Source of the DNA: Cryoendolithus antarcticus
Taxonomy: Eukaryota; Ascomycota; Dothideomycetes; Cladosporiales; Cladosporiaceae
Direction: 5' to 3'
Length of the DNA: 64,000 nt
Assembly: GCA_002077065.1 (NCBI GenBank)
Contig: NAJO01000005.1
Coordinates: 1,178,001-1,242,000 of the forward strand
Positions 1 to 10,705 of this stretch are shown one piece after another. A program made the position numbers and the translations under genes. Positions within the stretch are counted from its first letter, which is position 1, and each line of letters starts with the position of its first letter. Below the pieces are notes generated by a model. That model was given only the letters and a program-made list of their open reading frames with translations. It searched no databases and was not told the DNA's origin.

Positions 1-471
1 CTTCTCCTGCTCCTCCAATGCCTCGATCTCCGCAGCCATATCAACATCGCCCTGCTCGTCCTTCCCATCGTTCAGCCCGTTCTTGCTCGGCGCCGTCTGC
101 CGTGCACCTATAAGCCGCGATGTGATGGTATATTCCCAGAGCTTCGATGCTGTCTCCCAGTCTTCCACTATCCCGTCTGCATCGTAGGGATTCCGAATGT
201 CGAGGTCTGGGCGGGGGAGGTGTACGGCATTTTCACCGAAGACACGTTCACCAGAGGGCAGCTGGCCGTAGGAAGTTGGGACGACGGACTTGGGGACGTC
301 TTCGCCGGCGAATCCGGCGCGGATGGAGTGACTGCCGGGATCGAGGATGAGGGCGTTGATCTCGTCTGCAGTAATCATCAGTGCATGACTTGAGCGAGCC
401 AATGCATGCATTCACATACCCCCAGCGTATTCGGTCGCATTGGGCGCCTGGGTTGGCGGAAGGGTGGCCAT
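1..471 (-). CDS. ARP4: Actin-related protein 4 (Arp4), N-terminal part only
   Basis: Nuclear actin-related protein shared by the NuA4 acetyltransferase and the INO80 and SWR1 remodellers (family knowledge). The start is the ATG at 471-469. A 52-nt first exon ends at 420, followed by a 54-nt intron (366-419, GTATGT...CTGCAG) that splits the Asp codon of DEINALILDPGS. The second exon then runs off the left edge. The visible part has the actin phosphate-loop region (LDPGSHSIRAGFAGED) followed by PKSVVPTSYG, which is typical of Arp4. About 139 residues are visible, so the ATPase core and C-terminus lie outside the window. It is divergent from GUP1, with 201 bp between the two ATGs. The Arp4 assignment over other actin-related proteins rests on the N-terminal match and is fairly secure. 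Confidence 0.85.
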
Positions 472-672
472 GATGGGCGGTAAGGACAGTGGCGACCGAT
501 TGAAGACCTCACAAAAGCGCTACAACACTATTGCGCTCAGCAGATCAAATGCGCCTCGGCCAAGTGTTTCTTGCTGCTTGACGCGAAGTGAGGTCTGAGA
601 CGCGACTTCCACGCCAAGCCCCTCTTGACAACCACTCATATCCCCCCCCAACATGACCTTGATCTTCTAACA

Positions 673-2566
673 ATGTATGGACTCGGCCGGCTCTACGCCG
701 TCGAGACACTCGACACTCGACTCGGCTCCAAATCAGATGGCAAGCCTTTATCTTACGCTCAGCCATCAAAATGGCGAACACCAGAGTACTTCTTCTACTA
801 CTTCATCTTCCTCACGATCCCTCCCTTGATGGTCAAGGCAGTGTATGACGTCTCTGGACCATGGCATCCGAGCTACAAGCACTACGAGTCTCTACTGGAG
901 CCGGGCTGGATCCCTGGACGCAAAGTCGACAACTCTGATGCTCAGTATCGAGGGTTCAGGGAGAATATCCCGTACATGGGGTTGCTGGTAGTGCTGCATC
1001 CACTGGCGAGGAGACTGTATGAGAAATTCGCTGTAGGTATATGAGATCGTTCGGTCTCATCTTCTCCTTTCTCATCACTCTCCAGGGTTCTTCGTTAAGC
1101 AGGAGAGATGTAAGCTCGAAGTCAGGCAGTAATGCCATCGAGACTCGCAAGAACACCCGCATACGCTTCGATCTCGTCTTCGCTATCATCTTCATTTTGG
1201 CTCTACACGGTATTTCGGCCTTCAAGATCTTGTTGATACTCTATCTCAATTACCAGATTGCCACTGCTTTGCCACGGCGGCACGTTCCAGTTGCCACATG
1301 GGTCTTCAATATCGGCACTCTCTTTGCGAATGAGCTGGGGAGAGGCTATCCTCTCGCGAAGCTCGCTAGCTTCTTCTCGCCACAGACCGATGGTGCTGGG
1401 TCTTCGCTCGTGGCATGGGCTGCGCAGCTCGACAGCTACGGTGGGCTGCTGCCGAGGTGGGAGGTGCTGTTCAACATTTGCGTGCTACGCATGATTAGCT
1501 TCAACATCGATTACACTTGGAGCTTCGATCACCGAGCGGCAAGCCCAATCGAGGTATGTGTCTGCTTGACTCCTTCAACGATGACTTTCGCCAGACTGAT
1601 GCGCCCCAGAAGAAGAATCTCGATCCCTCGGCCCTCTCAGAACGTGACCGCATCTCGATCCCCCCGCCCCAAGCAGACTTCACCTTCGGCAACTTCCTCG
1701 CCTACGTCCTCTACGCTCCCCTTTACCTCACTGGACCAATCATAACCTTCAACGACTATATCTATCAATGCCGACACCGACTCCCCTCGATTCAACCCAA
1801 GCGCACAGCCCTCTACGCCCTTCGCTTCCTTCTCTCCCTCCTCTGCATGGAACTAGTACTCCACTACCTCTACGCCGTCGCGATCTCCAAATCCCACCCC
1901 GACTGGAGCATCTATACGCCTTTCCAACTCTCCATGCTGGCTTACTTCAATCTCCACGTCATCTGGCTGAAGTTGCTCCTCCCCTGGCGTTTCTTCCGCC
2001 TCTGGGCGCTACTAGACGGCATTGATCCGCCCGAGAATATGGTGAGGTGCATGAGCGACAACTATTCTGCGCTGGCGTTCTGGCGCAACTGGCACAGAAG
2101 TTTCAATCGCTGGATCACACGCTACATCTACATTCCCCTTGGTGGGTCTCGAGGATCGAAGCCAAGAGCAGTGATCAACTTCCTCGCGGTCTTCACCTTC
2201 GTTGCCCTCTGGCACGACATCAACCTCCGTCTCTTAGCCTGGGGTTGGCTCATATCACTCTTCGTGCTCCCGGAAGTCCTCGCGACACTCGCCTTCCCAG
2301 CGAAGAAGTATGCTGACCGGCCGAACACTTACCGCGTGCTTTGCGGGATGGGGGCAGTGGGCAACATTCTCATGATGATGGCGGCGAACCTTGTTGGGTT
2401 TGCGGTGGGATTGGACGGGCTCAAGGGACTTGTAGATGGCATTGTAGGAAGCTGGGACGGTAGAATATTTCTGCTTGGGGCTATGGCTACGTTGTTTGTT
2501 GGGGTGCAGGTAATGTTTGAGTGGAGGGAGGGGGAGAAGAGGAGGGGGATTGATCTGAAGTGCTGA
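673..2566 (+). CDS. GUP1: Gup1-like MBOAT O-acyltransferase
   Basis: ER membrane-bound O-acyltransferase; in yeast Gup1 remodels GPI-anchor lipids and affects glycerol uptake (family knowledge). The start is the ATG at 673 (MYGLGRLYAVETLDTR); the open frame upstream lacks an ATG. There are three exons. Intron 1 starts at about 1033 (GTAGGT) and ends at 1085, which keeps phase 0; a donor at 1037 with an acceptor at 1125 is an alternative. Intron 2 starts at 1554 (GTATGT) and ends at 1609 or 1594; both acceptors preserve frame. Hallmarks are several hydrophobic helices, the segment WRNWHRSFNRWITRYIYIPL, and the conserved MBOAT histidine in VALWHD (codon 2213-2215). LSERDRISIP and PLYLTGPIITFNDY are Gup1-typical. 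The protein is about 600 residues, the usual length. Confidence 0.9.
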
Positions 2567-2961
2567 GCTTAAGGGTTGCACTGGCATGGATCGCAGGAGC
2601 CTGGTGAGACAACGCGATAGCACAGCGCGTGCCGAATATCTGCAATTTCTGCTCGAGAGCTTCTACCTTATGTATGATAGCTACGTCGCATTTGCCATTG
2701 ATAGCGTTGGTCTTGGCGCTTCGGTCCTTATCGGAGATACCGCGAATCAGTCTCACGTCCAACGTCACGAGCCCCCAAGGTCACCTGTCTCTTGCTCGTT
2801 CGACTAGGCAGTCCTCTACGGACACAGCCAGATCGCCTCACCTCAATTTCCCTCCAGAATCCCCGCACTCGCAACGCTCTACCTCCACCAAAGTCCCAAT
2901 CCCGACATACCAACGCTACACTCAACCTCAGTCTCCCCACCTACCTCGCAACTCCCCAAGC
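2567..2961 (+). other. Intergenic GUP1-PKR1
   Basis: This 395-bp spacer holds the GUP1 3' end and the PKR1 leader. An open frame runs through it into PKR1, but its composition (Ser/Pro/Arg-rich) and lack of a family match upstream of MATFLTDLW suggest untranslated leader. No other feature was seen. Confidence 0.5.
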
Positions 2962-3501
2962 ATGGCCACCTTCCTCACCGACCTCTGGGAATCCGTCTTC
3001 ACCCCCGGCCCGACCTCCACCCTCCTAGTAGCTACGAACGTCTCCTTCGGCTCGCTGCAACTGCTCCTGCTCGGCCTCTTACTCGCGACTTACAGCATCC
3101 ACTTCATCATTTTGTCAGTACTATGTGGAGGCCTGTGGTGGAGTATCAACTGGTTCGCTAGTGAAGTGAGTGCTGTGAGGCGGGAGGAAGAGGAGAAGGA
3201 GCGTCTGGCGAAGTTGGATGGGAAGAGGGGAGTGGGAGGGGAGGGCAGCGAGGGCGATGATGAGGGGGAGACTACGGAGGTCGAGGATGAGGTATCGAGG
3301 AGTATTGCGGATCTGAGGACTGGTGGGATGACTGTGAGTGCGGCGGAGGAGGTGCGAAGTAGTGGATTGGAGGTACCTACGGCAGCAGATGCAAGGCAGC
3401 GAATGCCGACGAGGAGTGGAAGTGGGAGTGGGAATGGAGATGGCGTGAGGAGTGAGATAAGCACGGATAGTGAGTGGGAGAAGGTGGACGGGGAGCGATG
3501 A
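2962..3501 (+). CDS. PKR1: Pkr1-like V-ATPase assembly protein
   Basis: Small ER membrane protein that helps assemble the V0 sector of the vacuolar ATPase (family knowledge). The 179-residue protein opens with MATFLTDLWESVFTPGPTST, the family signature. Two hydrophobic segments follow, at about residues 24-45 and 48-66. The C-terminal half is charged, acidic and Ser/Gly-rich, with no recognised domain. The ATG at 2962 was chosen over the longer open frame because family similarity begins exactly there and the codon sits in a good context (aagcatggcc). It is a single exon. The long acidic tail (about 110 residues) exceeds the yeast protein but looks like the low-complexity tails common in filamentous fungi. 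It is convergent with the UCH gene downstream (125-bp gap). Confidence 0.88.
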   Translation: MATFLTDLWESVFTPGPTSTLLVATNVSFGSLQLLLLGLLLATYSIHFIILSVLCGGLWWSINWFASEVSAVRREEEEKERLAKLDGKRGVGGEGSEGDDEGETTEVEDEVSRSIADLRTGGMTVSAAEEVRSSGLEVPTAADARQRMPTRSGSGSGNGDGVRSEISTDSEWEKVDGER

Positions 3502-3626
3502 GGTCGGGAACAGGTCAGGAGCTATCAATCATTGTGGTGTTTATACATTGCTCCGCAGAGCTGGGGTATCATATGCTATGTCCACACTCTAATGCGTTGT
3601 TGCGCCAGACCTCTGGATATCGGTGC

Positions 3627-5570
3627 TCATGTACTGCTCATCAAGGGTGTCAGCATCTCCTGCTGCGCCAGCGCGCCCATCCACTCCCGCACGAACTTCC
3701 CATAGTCGTGTCTTCGATGCTTCGCAGCTGCCTCGTCACGCAGCCAGCTCTCGCGCTCGTCTCGCCAAACGGCTTTGATGCGGCGCTGCTCGGTGAGTGT
3801 CCTCTTCCTCAGCTCCAATAGCTTCGCCAGATCGCCATCACAGCCATCAAGCTGCGATTGATCGAACGCGGCGTCGTCAACGTCAGCAGCGCTCACCTCG
3901 TACGCTTCACTCATACCCGTCAATCCCTCGCCTTTCTCACCCTCAATCATCTCCTTCCAGTCCTCCACAACACTCGCCAGTGCAGTCTCCACTTCCTTCA
4001 ACGCCCTAGCACTAGCCACAATCTCCTGCTTCGCCCTCAACATCGGATCAGCCACTACAGCCATGAGATTCACATGCACATCTCCACCAAACCTCGCTTG
4101 AAGCACAGGCTGCATCACACTCAGCCAATCCTGTCCGCTGGCTAGTGATGGAAGTGGACCCATGTTCTGGGGGAACTTGTCCATACCGTCGAGCTTCCAG
4201 ATATTGTCGCCGATGGGGAGGTAGGCGCAGAAGTGGAAGCCTTCCTCTTCTGGCTCTTCTTCGTCAGGCTCGGCGAGGGTCTTACGACGAGGCTTGGGTG
4301 CGCGACTGGAGCGGCGGACACCGCTGGACGCGGTAGCTTTAGGCGTAGGTGAAGCGGGCTCCTGCGCAGGTGACTTGATGACAGTTGGACTAGGTTCAGG
4401 CTCCTCGGGATTTGGCTTGACAGGGCTAGAGTAGAACTCCGTCAATGGTGATGTGAGAGGCATTTCTACTCTTTGTTTTGTTGGGACGTCTGACGAGGTG
4501 CCAGTGGTGAACTCAGCGAGTGGTGAGGTTGGAAGAGCGCCTTTCGAGACATCGAGAAGGCGCATGTGCGGTGGCGTGCTTATGTTGCTATACTCGGTAA
4601 GATGATCGTCGTCTGTGTCAAGGCCGATAATCTTCTTCGGAGTCATTTTGATGCCGTTGCCGGCAAGCTTTGGCGGGCTTTGCTCTTGCACAACGCTGTC
4701 CGTTGCCGGTAGTGGTGGACTGGCAACATGCGGTGACTCAGCCATTACCGACTTCATCGGCGACGACGCTGTGAATTTCATGTGAGACTTGCTGACAGTT
4801 GTAGCTCCCTTCGTTGGCGAGGTGCCATTCGCCGCGAGCTTCGCGGGAGTACGTCTGATGCGGCCAGGCTTGGAGTCAAGACTTGGGACTTGGATGTCCG
4901 GCGTCTCTGCAGCATCGTCTGGCGTCTCCACAGCATAGTACCATCGCTTGCGTTCAGTGGCCTTCGCAGCCTTGGTAGCAATCGCTTTTGCAGTGGCAAG
5001 CTTCTTCTTCGCCTTTGCAGCTTTCTCCTTGTAGTGCATATCGGCTATCAGAAGGTCGGTCTCCCTTGCGAATGAGTTGTGAATGCGCTTCACAAAGTCG
5101 AAGTGGTCGATCGCTTCTCCTCGGCTGTGTGGGTCCTGAGGCTGCGTGAGTGATTTGAAGTCCCGTAGCTCGCTCCCCAGTGACAGCCCAGCAACGTTCA
5201 TCACGATGTTCAACATCGCTACGGTAGCGCAGGCGAAGTCTGGCACTTGCTCTGCATACCAGACATCCTCCGGGCATTGGGTCTCCAGTACCTCCGCATC
5301 GGTCTCTGCGTAGCGGAAGAGGAAGATGAGAGCATGGACTGGCTGAGGCAGAGTGGCCAGCATCTCGTCATCCAGTGACATGACTTCGTGTATCTTGACT
5401 CCAGAGACGCCCATATCGCGCAGCATGACATTGAAGAAGGCAGGTTCGGATTCCAGCTCGACCCAGCCTGGCCATGTGGCGCGGTCTGGAGGTGAAGGGG
5501 TTGACGCGGTGCCATTGGCGATAGCAGATGAAATTGGAGGATCCTTGCGCTTCTTAGACTTCGGAGGCAT
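3627..5570 (-). CDS. UCH-family (C12) deubiquitinase, UCHL5/Uch2-like, with a long insert
   Basis: Single-exon, 647-residue ubiquitin C-terminal hydrolase. The catalytic domain begins near residue 33 (WPGWVELESEPAFFNVMLRD). The oxyanion Gln is Q108 and the nucleophile C114 in EQVPDFACAT. The general base is H446 in GFHFCAYLPI and the partner D461 in WKLDG. The C-terminus has the UCHL5-type tail motif HDYGKFVREW near the end, which in UCHL5 and BAP1 contacts activating partners. The odd feature is spacing: Cys and His are 332 residues apart against about 76 in human UCHL5. The extra part (about 180-435) is Ser/Pro/Lys-rich and looks disordered, starting with a Lys/Ala-rich helix. All three catalytic residues are present, so activity is expected. 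Proteasome association, as for S. pombe Uch2, is inference. Confidence 0.85.
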   Translation of the reverse strand: MPPKSKKRKDPPISSAIANGTASTPSPPDRATWPGWVELESEPAFFNVMLRDMGVSGVKIHEVMSLDDEMLATLPQPVHALIFLFRYAETDAEVLETQCPEDVWYAEQVPDFACATVAMLNIVMNVAGLSLGSELRDFKSLTQPQDPHSRGEAIDHFDFVKRIHNSFARETDLLIADMHYKEKAAKAKKKLATAKAIATKAAKATERKRWYYAVETPDDAAETPDIQVPSLDSKPGRIRRTPAKLAANGTSPTKGATTVSKSHMKFTASSPMKSVMAESPHVASPPLPATDSVVQEQSPPKLAGNGIKMTPKKIIGLDTDDDHLTEYSNISTPPHMRLLDVSKGALPTSPLAEFTTGTSSDVPTKQRVEMPLTSPLTEFYSSPVKPNPEEPEPSPTVIKSPAQEPASPTPKATASSGVRRSSRAPKPRRKTLAEPDEEEPEEEGFHFCAYLPIGDNIWKLDGMDKFPQNMGPLPSLASGQDWLSVMQPVLQARFGGDVHVNLMAVVADPMLRAKQEIVASARALKEVETALASVVEDWKEMIEGEKGEGLTGMSEAYEVSAADVDDAAFDQSQLDGCDGDLAKLLELRKRTLTEQRRIKAVWRDERESWLRDEAAAKHRRHDYGKFVREWMGALAQQEMLTPLMSST

Positions 5571-6106
5571 TCTGGCTGATATGGTGAAGTTTCGGACGTA
5601 GTATCAAGTCAAGTTGGCATTCCAGATGAAGCGCCGACGGGTCTTTGAGTAAGATTATATGCGTTCAGGTCGCCAGCAAACTGGACATACAGGTCAAAGG
5701 AGTCGATCGACCTCGGACTGCGTTTGCTGCCGGAGATATCATTTTGTTCTGCGGCGACTCTGCTTTCTAGTCTAGCAGTATCGAATCTCGTAAGCGCTTC
5801 CTATCGTCGTTGATTGACGTTATTGTTGGAAGGCTGCAGTGCAGTCGGGGATTATATCTGACCGGTAGCGGACAAACTTCTTGGTGATGTCCTTGACAGG
5901 CAAAAGTCGCGACTGGACGCGCTGAAGTATAAGTGAAGTCAACAATCGTGACTGTCCCATATACACTGACGCATTATCATTGTAGAGCTCGGTGCAGTCT
6001 TGAATTCAACCGGCAACTAGCACCTCTCCTCACTCCGCAATACTGGCCAGCCTGACACTACAATCAAAGAGATGAATGCAACACAATCTCCACCACTTCG
6101 AGCCTG
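5571..6106. other. Divergent promoter region, UCH / POM152
   Basis: This 536-bp spacer lies between two head-to-head ATGs. No open frame or RNA gene is supported in it. It presumably carries both promoters and leaders; no clear TATA box stands out. Confidence 0.5.
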
Positions 6107-9100
6107 ATGGACGGCACACCACGAGCTCGCAGCGGCATAGGCGCATTCCCAGCAACACCACAGCGGAGATCGCCATACAATGCTGCGTCCAGCTTCCAAC
6201 GAAATGCCATACCCAGCCTCGACACCCTCAAATCAACCGTCCAACAGGCAACGCAACAACCCAGCAACGAACCACTCATACCCACAGAATGGATCGATGC
6301 ACCCACACAGCGCTTCTACGCATGCGCAGTCTACCTCGCCTTATTCTCATGGCGAGCATGGGATTGGAACACACTCCAGGACTCAGAGGAGCAAAGTCTA
6401 TGGCTGTTCATGAAATGGGTATTCATTGATGGGACCTTCCTCTTTGGACTGCCGGCGATGCGAATACCATGGCTGGAATGGGATTCTGTGGTTATGTTGC
6501 TGCTGTTCCTGGCGCACTCGGTCTTGGATGCTGTGATGATGTTCCAGCTGCCTATACCGATCGGAGCTGGATTTGCGATGGTAGGGCGGGGGATATGGGG
6601 CGCATACGAGATGGCCGTGAATGAGAGGAACGTCAATCCCCAGACGGTGTTGTTCAACGACTCGCTCATCTTGGGGAGGCAGATCATTCACATATTGCCC
6701 GAAGGGTCAGCTGTGTTGAACATGGAGAGGGAGGCATTCTGCATCGATGTCACGAGACCGGAAGTGCGATTACCCATAACGATCAATTCGACGAACCCGA
6801 CATCGATCGATCTCTTGCGACTAGACTTGGACACGCAGGCAAACGAGACGATCCACATCTCAAAGTCACAGATCAAGACGATGCACAAGGACGCGGCCCG
6901 GCTACTGAGTTACAGTGATAAGCCTAACGAGCCGAAGACATTGTACCACACCGTCAGAAAGCCTGGTTTGTATGTCCTGCAGAAGGTGATCGATGAGTCG
7001 AATCTGGAGGTCTCGAGGAAGAGACTTGCGCACACAGTGGTTGTGCCATGTCCGAAAGCCTCGATCAAACAGATCAGCGCGAACAAGTGCAAAGGCGAGC
7101 TTGTCAATGCGGAATTCGAAGTGATTGGGACACCTCCACTGCGCGTGAAGTATCGTCGGACAGTAAATCAGGTCATCACCGAGACGAGCTCAGAGAGCAT
7201 ACAGCCAGCGGATTTCTTCTCGCCACTTGCAAAGCAGGATCAAAGCGCGCTGGTCGTGCCAAATCGCGTGGACACGGAGTGGGCTAGAGCACGTATGATG
7301 CATGTGCCCCTGACCGAGCACCTAGGAACGGCAGGCAACTGGGTCTTGTCAATCGACGAGGTGCAAGATGGCTTCGGAAACAAAGTCACATATAGCGAAA
7401 GGGAGCAGGAGAAGCAGGAGAAGAAGCCTGCAAAGTCTCCACATCTGCACCAGATTGTCACTGTGCATGAGCGCCCTACTGTACAGCTCGAGGGCTGCAC
7501 TTCGCAAAAGCCCTTGAAGATCGCCAAGGGCAAAGCAGCTGAGCTGCCTATTCGCTTTGGGTCTACTGGGCGTGGGCCGATCAAAGATGCTGCTCATACA
7601 CTCGAGTACATCTTCACACCCGATGCCAGCTTGTCGCTTGCAGGTGATCACACTGGAGAGCCACAACGAAAGATGATTCCTGTGAAGAACATCAACGATC
7701 AACCGCAGATTAAAGTGCCGGGTCTGTACACGCTGCAAAGCGTATCGACCGAGTTCTGTCAGGGTGAAGTGATGGAGCCAGCTTCGTGTCTGCTACAGAA
7801 CCCACCGGAGCCAGGATTGAGTGTCGCCACAGAAGCAATCGCTGATAAGTGCGCCGGCAGTCCAATTGGCCTTCGCGTTGACTTGGACCTCGTTGGTACG
7901 CCACCTTTCGAAGTCACGTACAAGATGTTCAAGGGTGGCGAACGACACCACATGACTCTGAAAGAGCGCGTGAACGGACATCGCGGGCAGATGACACTGA
8001 CGCCGAGACACGCTGGGCACTACACATACGAGTTCTCCGAGATCAGCGATGCTGTGTACAAGCAGCAGACGCTAAGTGGCAATGGCATGCGGTTCGAGCA
8101 GGATGTCAAGCCATCAGCTTCCGCAAACTTCGCCAACGTTCAGGACAAACAAATCTCTTGCATCGATGAAGCCGTCAGCTTCGATGTCGCTTTGCAAGGC
8201 GAAGGTCCCTTCAAGATAGAGTACGAGATCCAGCATGCCGGCAGGCGTGAGAAGTACAGCATCGACAATGTCGAAGGTGGCTCGGCGAGGCTGTCAACAC
8301 CAATGCTCTCAGATGGCGGAGAGTACATTGTCGCACTAGCGACTATCACAGATGGGCTGGGCTGCAAGGAGTTCCTGAAAGACGAGGCGCGCATCAGTGT
8401 TCGCCACCAGAAGCCCAAAGCAGGTTTCGGCGCGATCGAAGGGCAGCGAAGCATCGAGACGTTGGAGGGCAAGAAGACCGACTTGCCCGTTCGACTATCG
8501 GGTGAGGCGCCGTGGGACGTCGAATATGTGGATCCAGAGGGGCGGACCCAGCGATTCCGAGCACAGAGACCCAATGACAGAATTACGGTCTCGCAGCCAG
8601 GCTCATATGAGCTTCGCGGTGTTCGCGACGCTATCTGCCCAGGCGAGATCGACGTCCCGACAAGCAAATTCGACATAAGTACGACGTCACGACCACAGAT
8701 GCGACTTGCAGCCAGCAGCTCCGTTCAAGAGAATGGCGGCACTTTCGAGAAGCACGAAGTCTGCGAGGGTGAAGAGGACGCTGTGGAGCTGCTTTTCAAG
8801 GGTGCGCCACCCTACCTGGTCCAGTATGTGCAGCGAGGAAAGCCACTCCGCGGCACTGTGGCACCCAAGAACAAAGATCTTCGTGCTGCTCTGAATGTGG
8901 CTTCGCTACGACTCGATACTGCGCAGGCTGGCACCTACAACTACGAGTTCGAGAAGCTGGGCGACTCGAACTACGATCACAGTGCTCGTCACTTCACGCC
9001 TTTAACCTTGCGCCAGACGGTACATCCAAAGCCTACTGCATCTTTCAAGAATCCGGGCAAGACATACAGCTTCTGCTCGACCGAATCAGCTGGCGAGGAG

Positions 9101-9925
9101 GTCATACCAATCTCACTTACAGGCTCGCCACCCTTCACGCTTGAAGTCGAGATCAAGCATCTCGGTAGCATCAAGCCCGAGACCGTGGTTCTCTCTGACA
9201 TCCAAGGCACCACCACCTCACTCCGAATACCACACAATAACCTTCACCTCGGCAAGAGCAGCATCGCCCTCCGCCGCGTCTCGGACTCCCTGAGCTGCCA
9301 CCGCACACTCGACAGCAGCACGCCGCGCGTCCAGATCTCCGTCCACGACGCACCTGCCATCAAGTCTCTCGAAACGCAGACCGACTACTGTGTCGGCGAC
9401 CGTCTGAACTTCGCTCTCACCGGCGTAGCACCCTTCAACGTCCTCTACACCTTCGACAACGCCGCGCGGAAAGCCTCAGCCTCATCAGCTACCTTCCGTC
9501 GCTTAGCAGAGAAACCAGGAACCTTCTCCATCACCTCGCTCACAGACGCCGCCTCGTCGTGCAACACCAACATCAACATCACCAAGCTTATCCACCCCCT
9601 TCCCTCCGTACGCGTGTCCCGCGGCAAGGAATCCTACATCGACATCCACGAAGGCAGCGAAGCGGAGATCTTGTTCGAGTTCGGCGGCACACCGCCTTTT
9701 GAGTTCACGTACACGCGCTCGAGCAATAGTGTTAAGGGTGCGAAGGGGAGTGGGACGGTGCTGGATATGAAGAGCGAGGTTAGTGAGGAGTATAGTATGC
9801 GAATTGCGGCGCATGAGGAGGGGACGTATGAGGTTGTTGCGATCAAGGATCGATATTGTAGTTATGCGAGGCCGGGGGTGAAGGTTGGAGGGAAGGGTGG
9901 GGGCCAGAAGATGCTGGGGTATTGA
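6107..9925 (+). CDS. POM152: Nucleoporin POM152 (pore membrane protein)
   Basis: Intronless, 1272-residue transmembrane ring nucleoporin that anchors the nuclear pore in the envelope lumen (family knowledge; the yeast protein has 1337 residues). The N-terminal 60 residues are polar and pore-facing. Hydrophobic segments follow at about residues 70-85, 108-125 and 128-165, in the order expected for POM152. The remaining ~1000 residues form a luminal array of Ig-like repeats. I count nine copies of a G-x-x/P-P-F/W/Y-x3-Y strand motif near residues 341, 488, 597, 698, 800, 899, 1006, 1105 and 1193, roughly every 100 residues. The repeats show recurring Cys residues. The start is the first ATG of the frame and gives the expected N-terminus. 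It is divergent from the UCH gene. Confidence 0.93.
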   Translation: MDGTPRARSGIGAFPATPQRRSPYNAASSFQRNAIPSLDTLKSTVQQATQQPSNEPLIPTEWIDAPTQRFYACAVYLALFSWRAWDWNTLQDSEEQSLWLFMKWVFIDGTFLFGLPAMRIPWLEWDSVVMLLLFLAHSVLDAVMMFQLPIPIGAGFAMVGRGIWGAYEMAVNERNVNPQTVLFNDSLILGRQIIHILPEGSAVLNMEREAFCIDVTRPEVRLPITINSTNPTSIDLLRLDLDTQANETIHISKSQIKTMHKDAARLLSYSDKPNEPKTLYHTVRKPGLYVLQKVIDESNLEVSRKRLAHTVVVPCPKASIKQISANKCKGELVNAEFEVIGTPPLRVKYRRTVNQVITETSSESIQPADFFSPLAKQDQSALVVPNRVDTEWARARMMHVPLTEHLGTAGNWVLSIDEVQDGFGNKVTYSEREQEKQEKKPAKSPHLHQIVTVHERPTVQLEGCTSQKPLKIAKGKAAELPIRFGSTGRGPIKDAAHTLEYIFTPDASLSLAGDHTGEPQRKMIPVKNINDQPQIKVPGLYTLQSVSTEFCQGEVMEPASCLLQNPPEPGLSVATEAIADKCAGSPIGLRVDLDLVGTPPFEVTYKMFKGGERHHMTLKERVNGHRGQMTLTPRHAGHYTYEFSEISDAVYKQQTLSGNGMRFEQDVKPSASANFANVQDKQISCIDEAVSFDVALQGEGPFKIEYEIQHAGRREKYSIDNVEGGSARLSTPMLSDGGEYIVALATITDGLGCKEFLKDEARISVRHQKPKAGFGAIEGQRSIETLEGKKTDLPVRLSGEAPWDVEYVDPEGRTQRFRAQRPNDRITVSQPGSYELRGVRDAICPGEIDVPTSKFDISTTSRPQMRLAASSSVQENGGTFEKHEVCEGEEDAVELLFKGAPPYLVQYVQRGKPLRGTVAPKNKDLRAALNVASLRLDTAQAGTYNYEFEKLGDSNYDHSARHFTPLTLRQTVHPKPTASFKNPGKTYSFCSTESAGEEVIPISLTGSPPFTLEVEIKHLGSIKPETVVLSDIQGTTTSLRIPHNNLHLGKSSIALRRVSDSLSCHRTLDSSTPRVQISVHDAPAIKSLETQTDYCVGDRLNFALTGVAPFNVLYTFDNAARKASASSATFRRLAEKPGTFSITSLTDAASSCNTNINITKLIHPLPSVRVSRGKESYIDIHEGSEAEILFEFGGTPPFEFTYTRSSNSVKGAKGSGTVLDMKSEVSEEYSMRIAAHEEGTYEVVAIKDRYCSYARPGVKVGGKGGGQKMLGY

Positions 9926-10705
9926 GGAGCATTCGGAAGAGTGAATTCGCGGCGGTGTTCGGGGTTAGCATTGTCAGCGACTAGTTTGTAAGGGCTTGAG
10001 AGATCAACGATAAGAGTGGACCAAATGTCACGGATCAGTCCCGTGCCCATGTCAGGATCTGGGGCCAAGCATCATGTGTTCAGTGAGGCTGCACTCCAAC
10101 TCTTAAGTCCTGACTCAATTGAAGTACATTGAACAACGATGTTGATTCTGCGCACACGCTAACGCACGATTCCATGCCAGCGGTGTGCTTGCCGCGTGCG
10201 ATACCACGTCAGCTATTGTATCGAACCAGGTCATCCTTGCCAAGTCCAGACAAGCTACAGTAAGACCCCGATGCAGTATCGCTAGAACGCAATTTTCTTC
10301 CATCATCAGCCCCAGAACCAATCAAGGCATATCTGATGGTTGGACCACGATCACATGCCACTGTCGAGATAGCAGATGCTGGAAGGATCTGGTCGCTTGA
10401 GACTTTCCAGTCGCTTAGATACCGCCCCAGGACCGGGCTATGGTCCAGGGTGATTCGCGTCAGCCGCAGAGATGGTAAAGTACACCGCAATCGCGCAGCA
10501 ACCGAAGGCTGAGGATACGGTACTACCAGGGTGTCGTTCACGGCTCTTTGATTGCCAGTTTCATCGCTCCGGAAGAGAAGGAATACCGTAAGAATGGAGC
10601 ACGCTTTCGCATACATCGCGTGGCAGGTACTTAGGTCTCTCAAGTAGTCTCCGTCGTTCACTGCTCAGCTTCCACTCCTCTCCGTTCGTCTCGAAATCTA
10701 TCGTA
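9926..10705 (+). other. Intergenic POM152 - methyltransferase 1
   Basis: This 780-bp stretch covers the POM152 3' end and the upstream region of the first methyltransferase. Open frames on the minus strand (e.g. 10209-10661) have no recognisable family features and weak starts. I see no supported gene or RNA here. Confidence 0.5.

Noticed and set aside
2586..2807. Small plus-strand ORF between GUP1 and PKR1
   Set aside because: No conserved feature; it falls in the PKR1 leader region.
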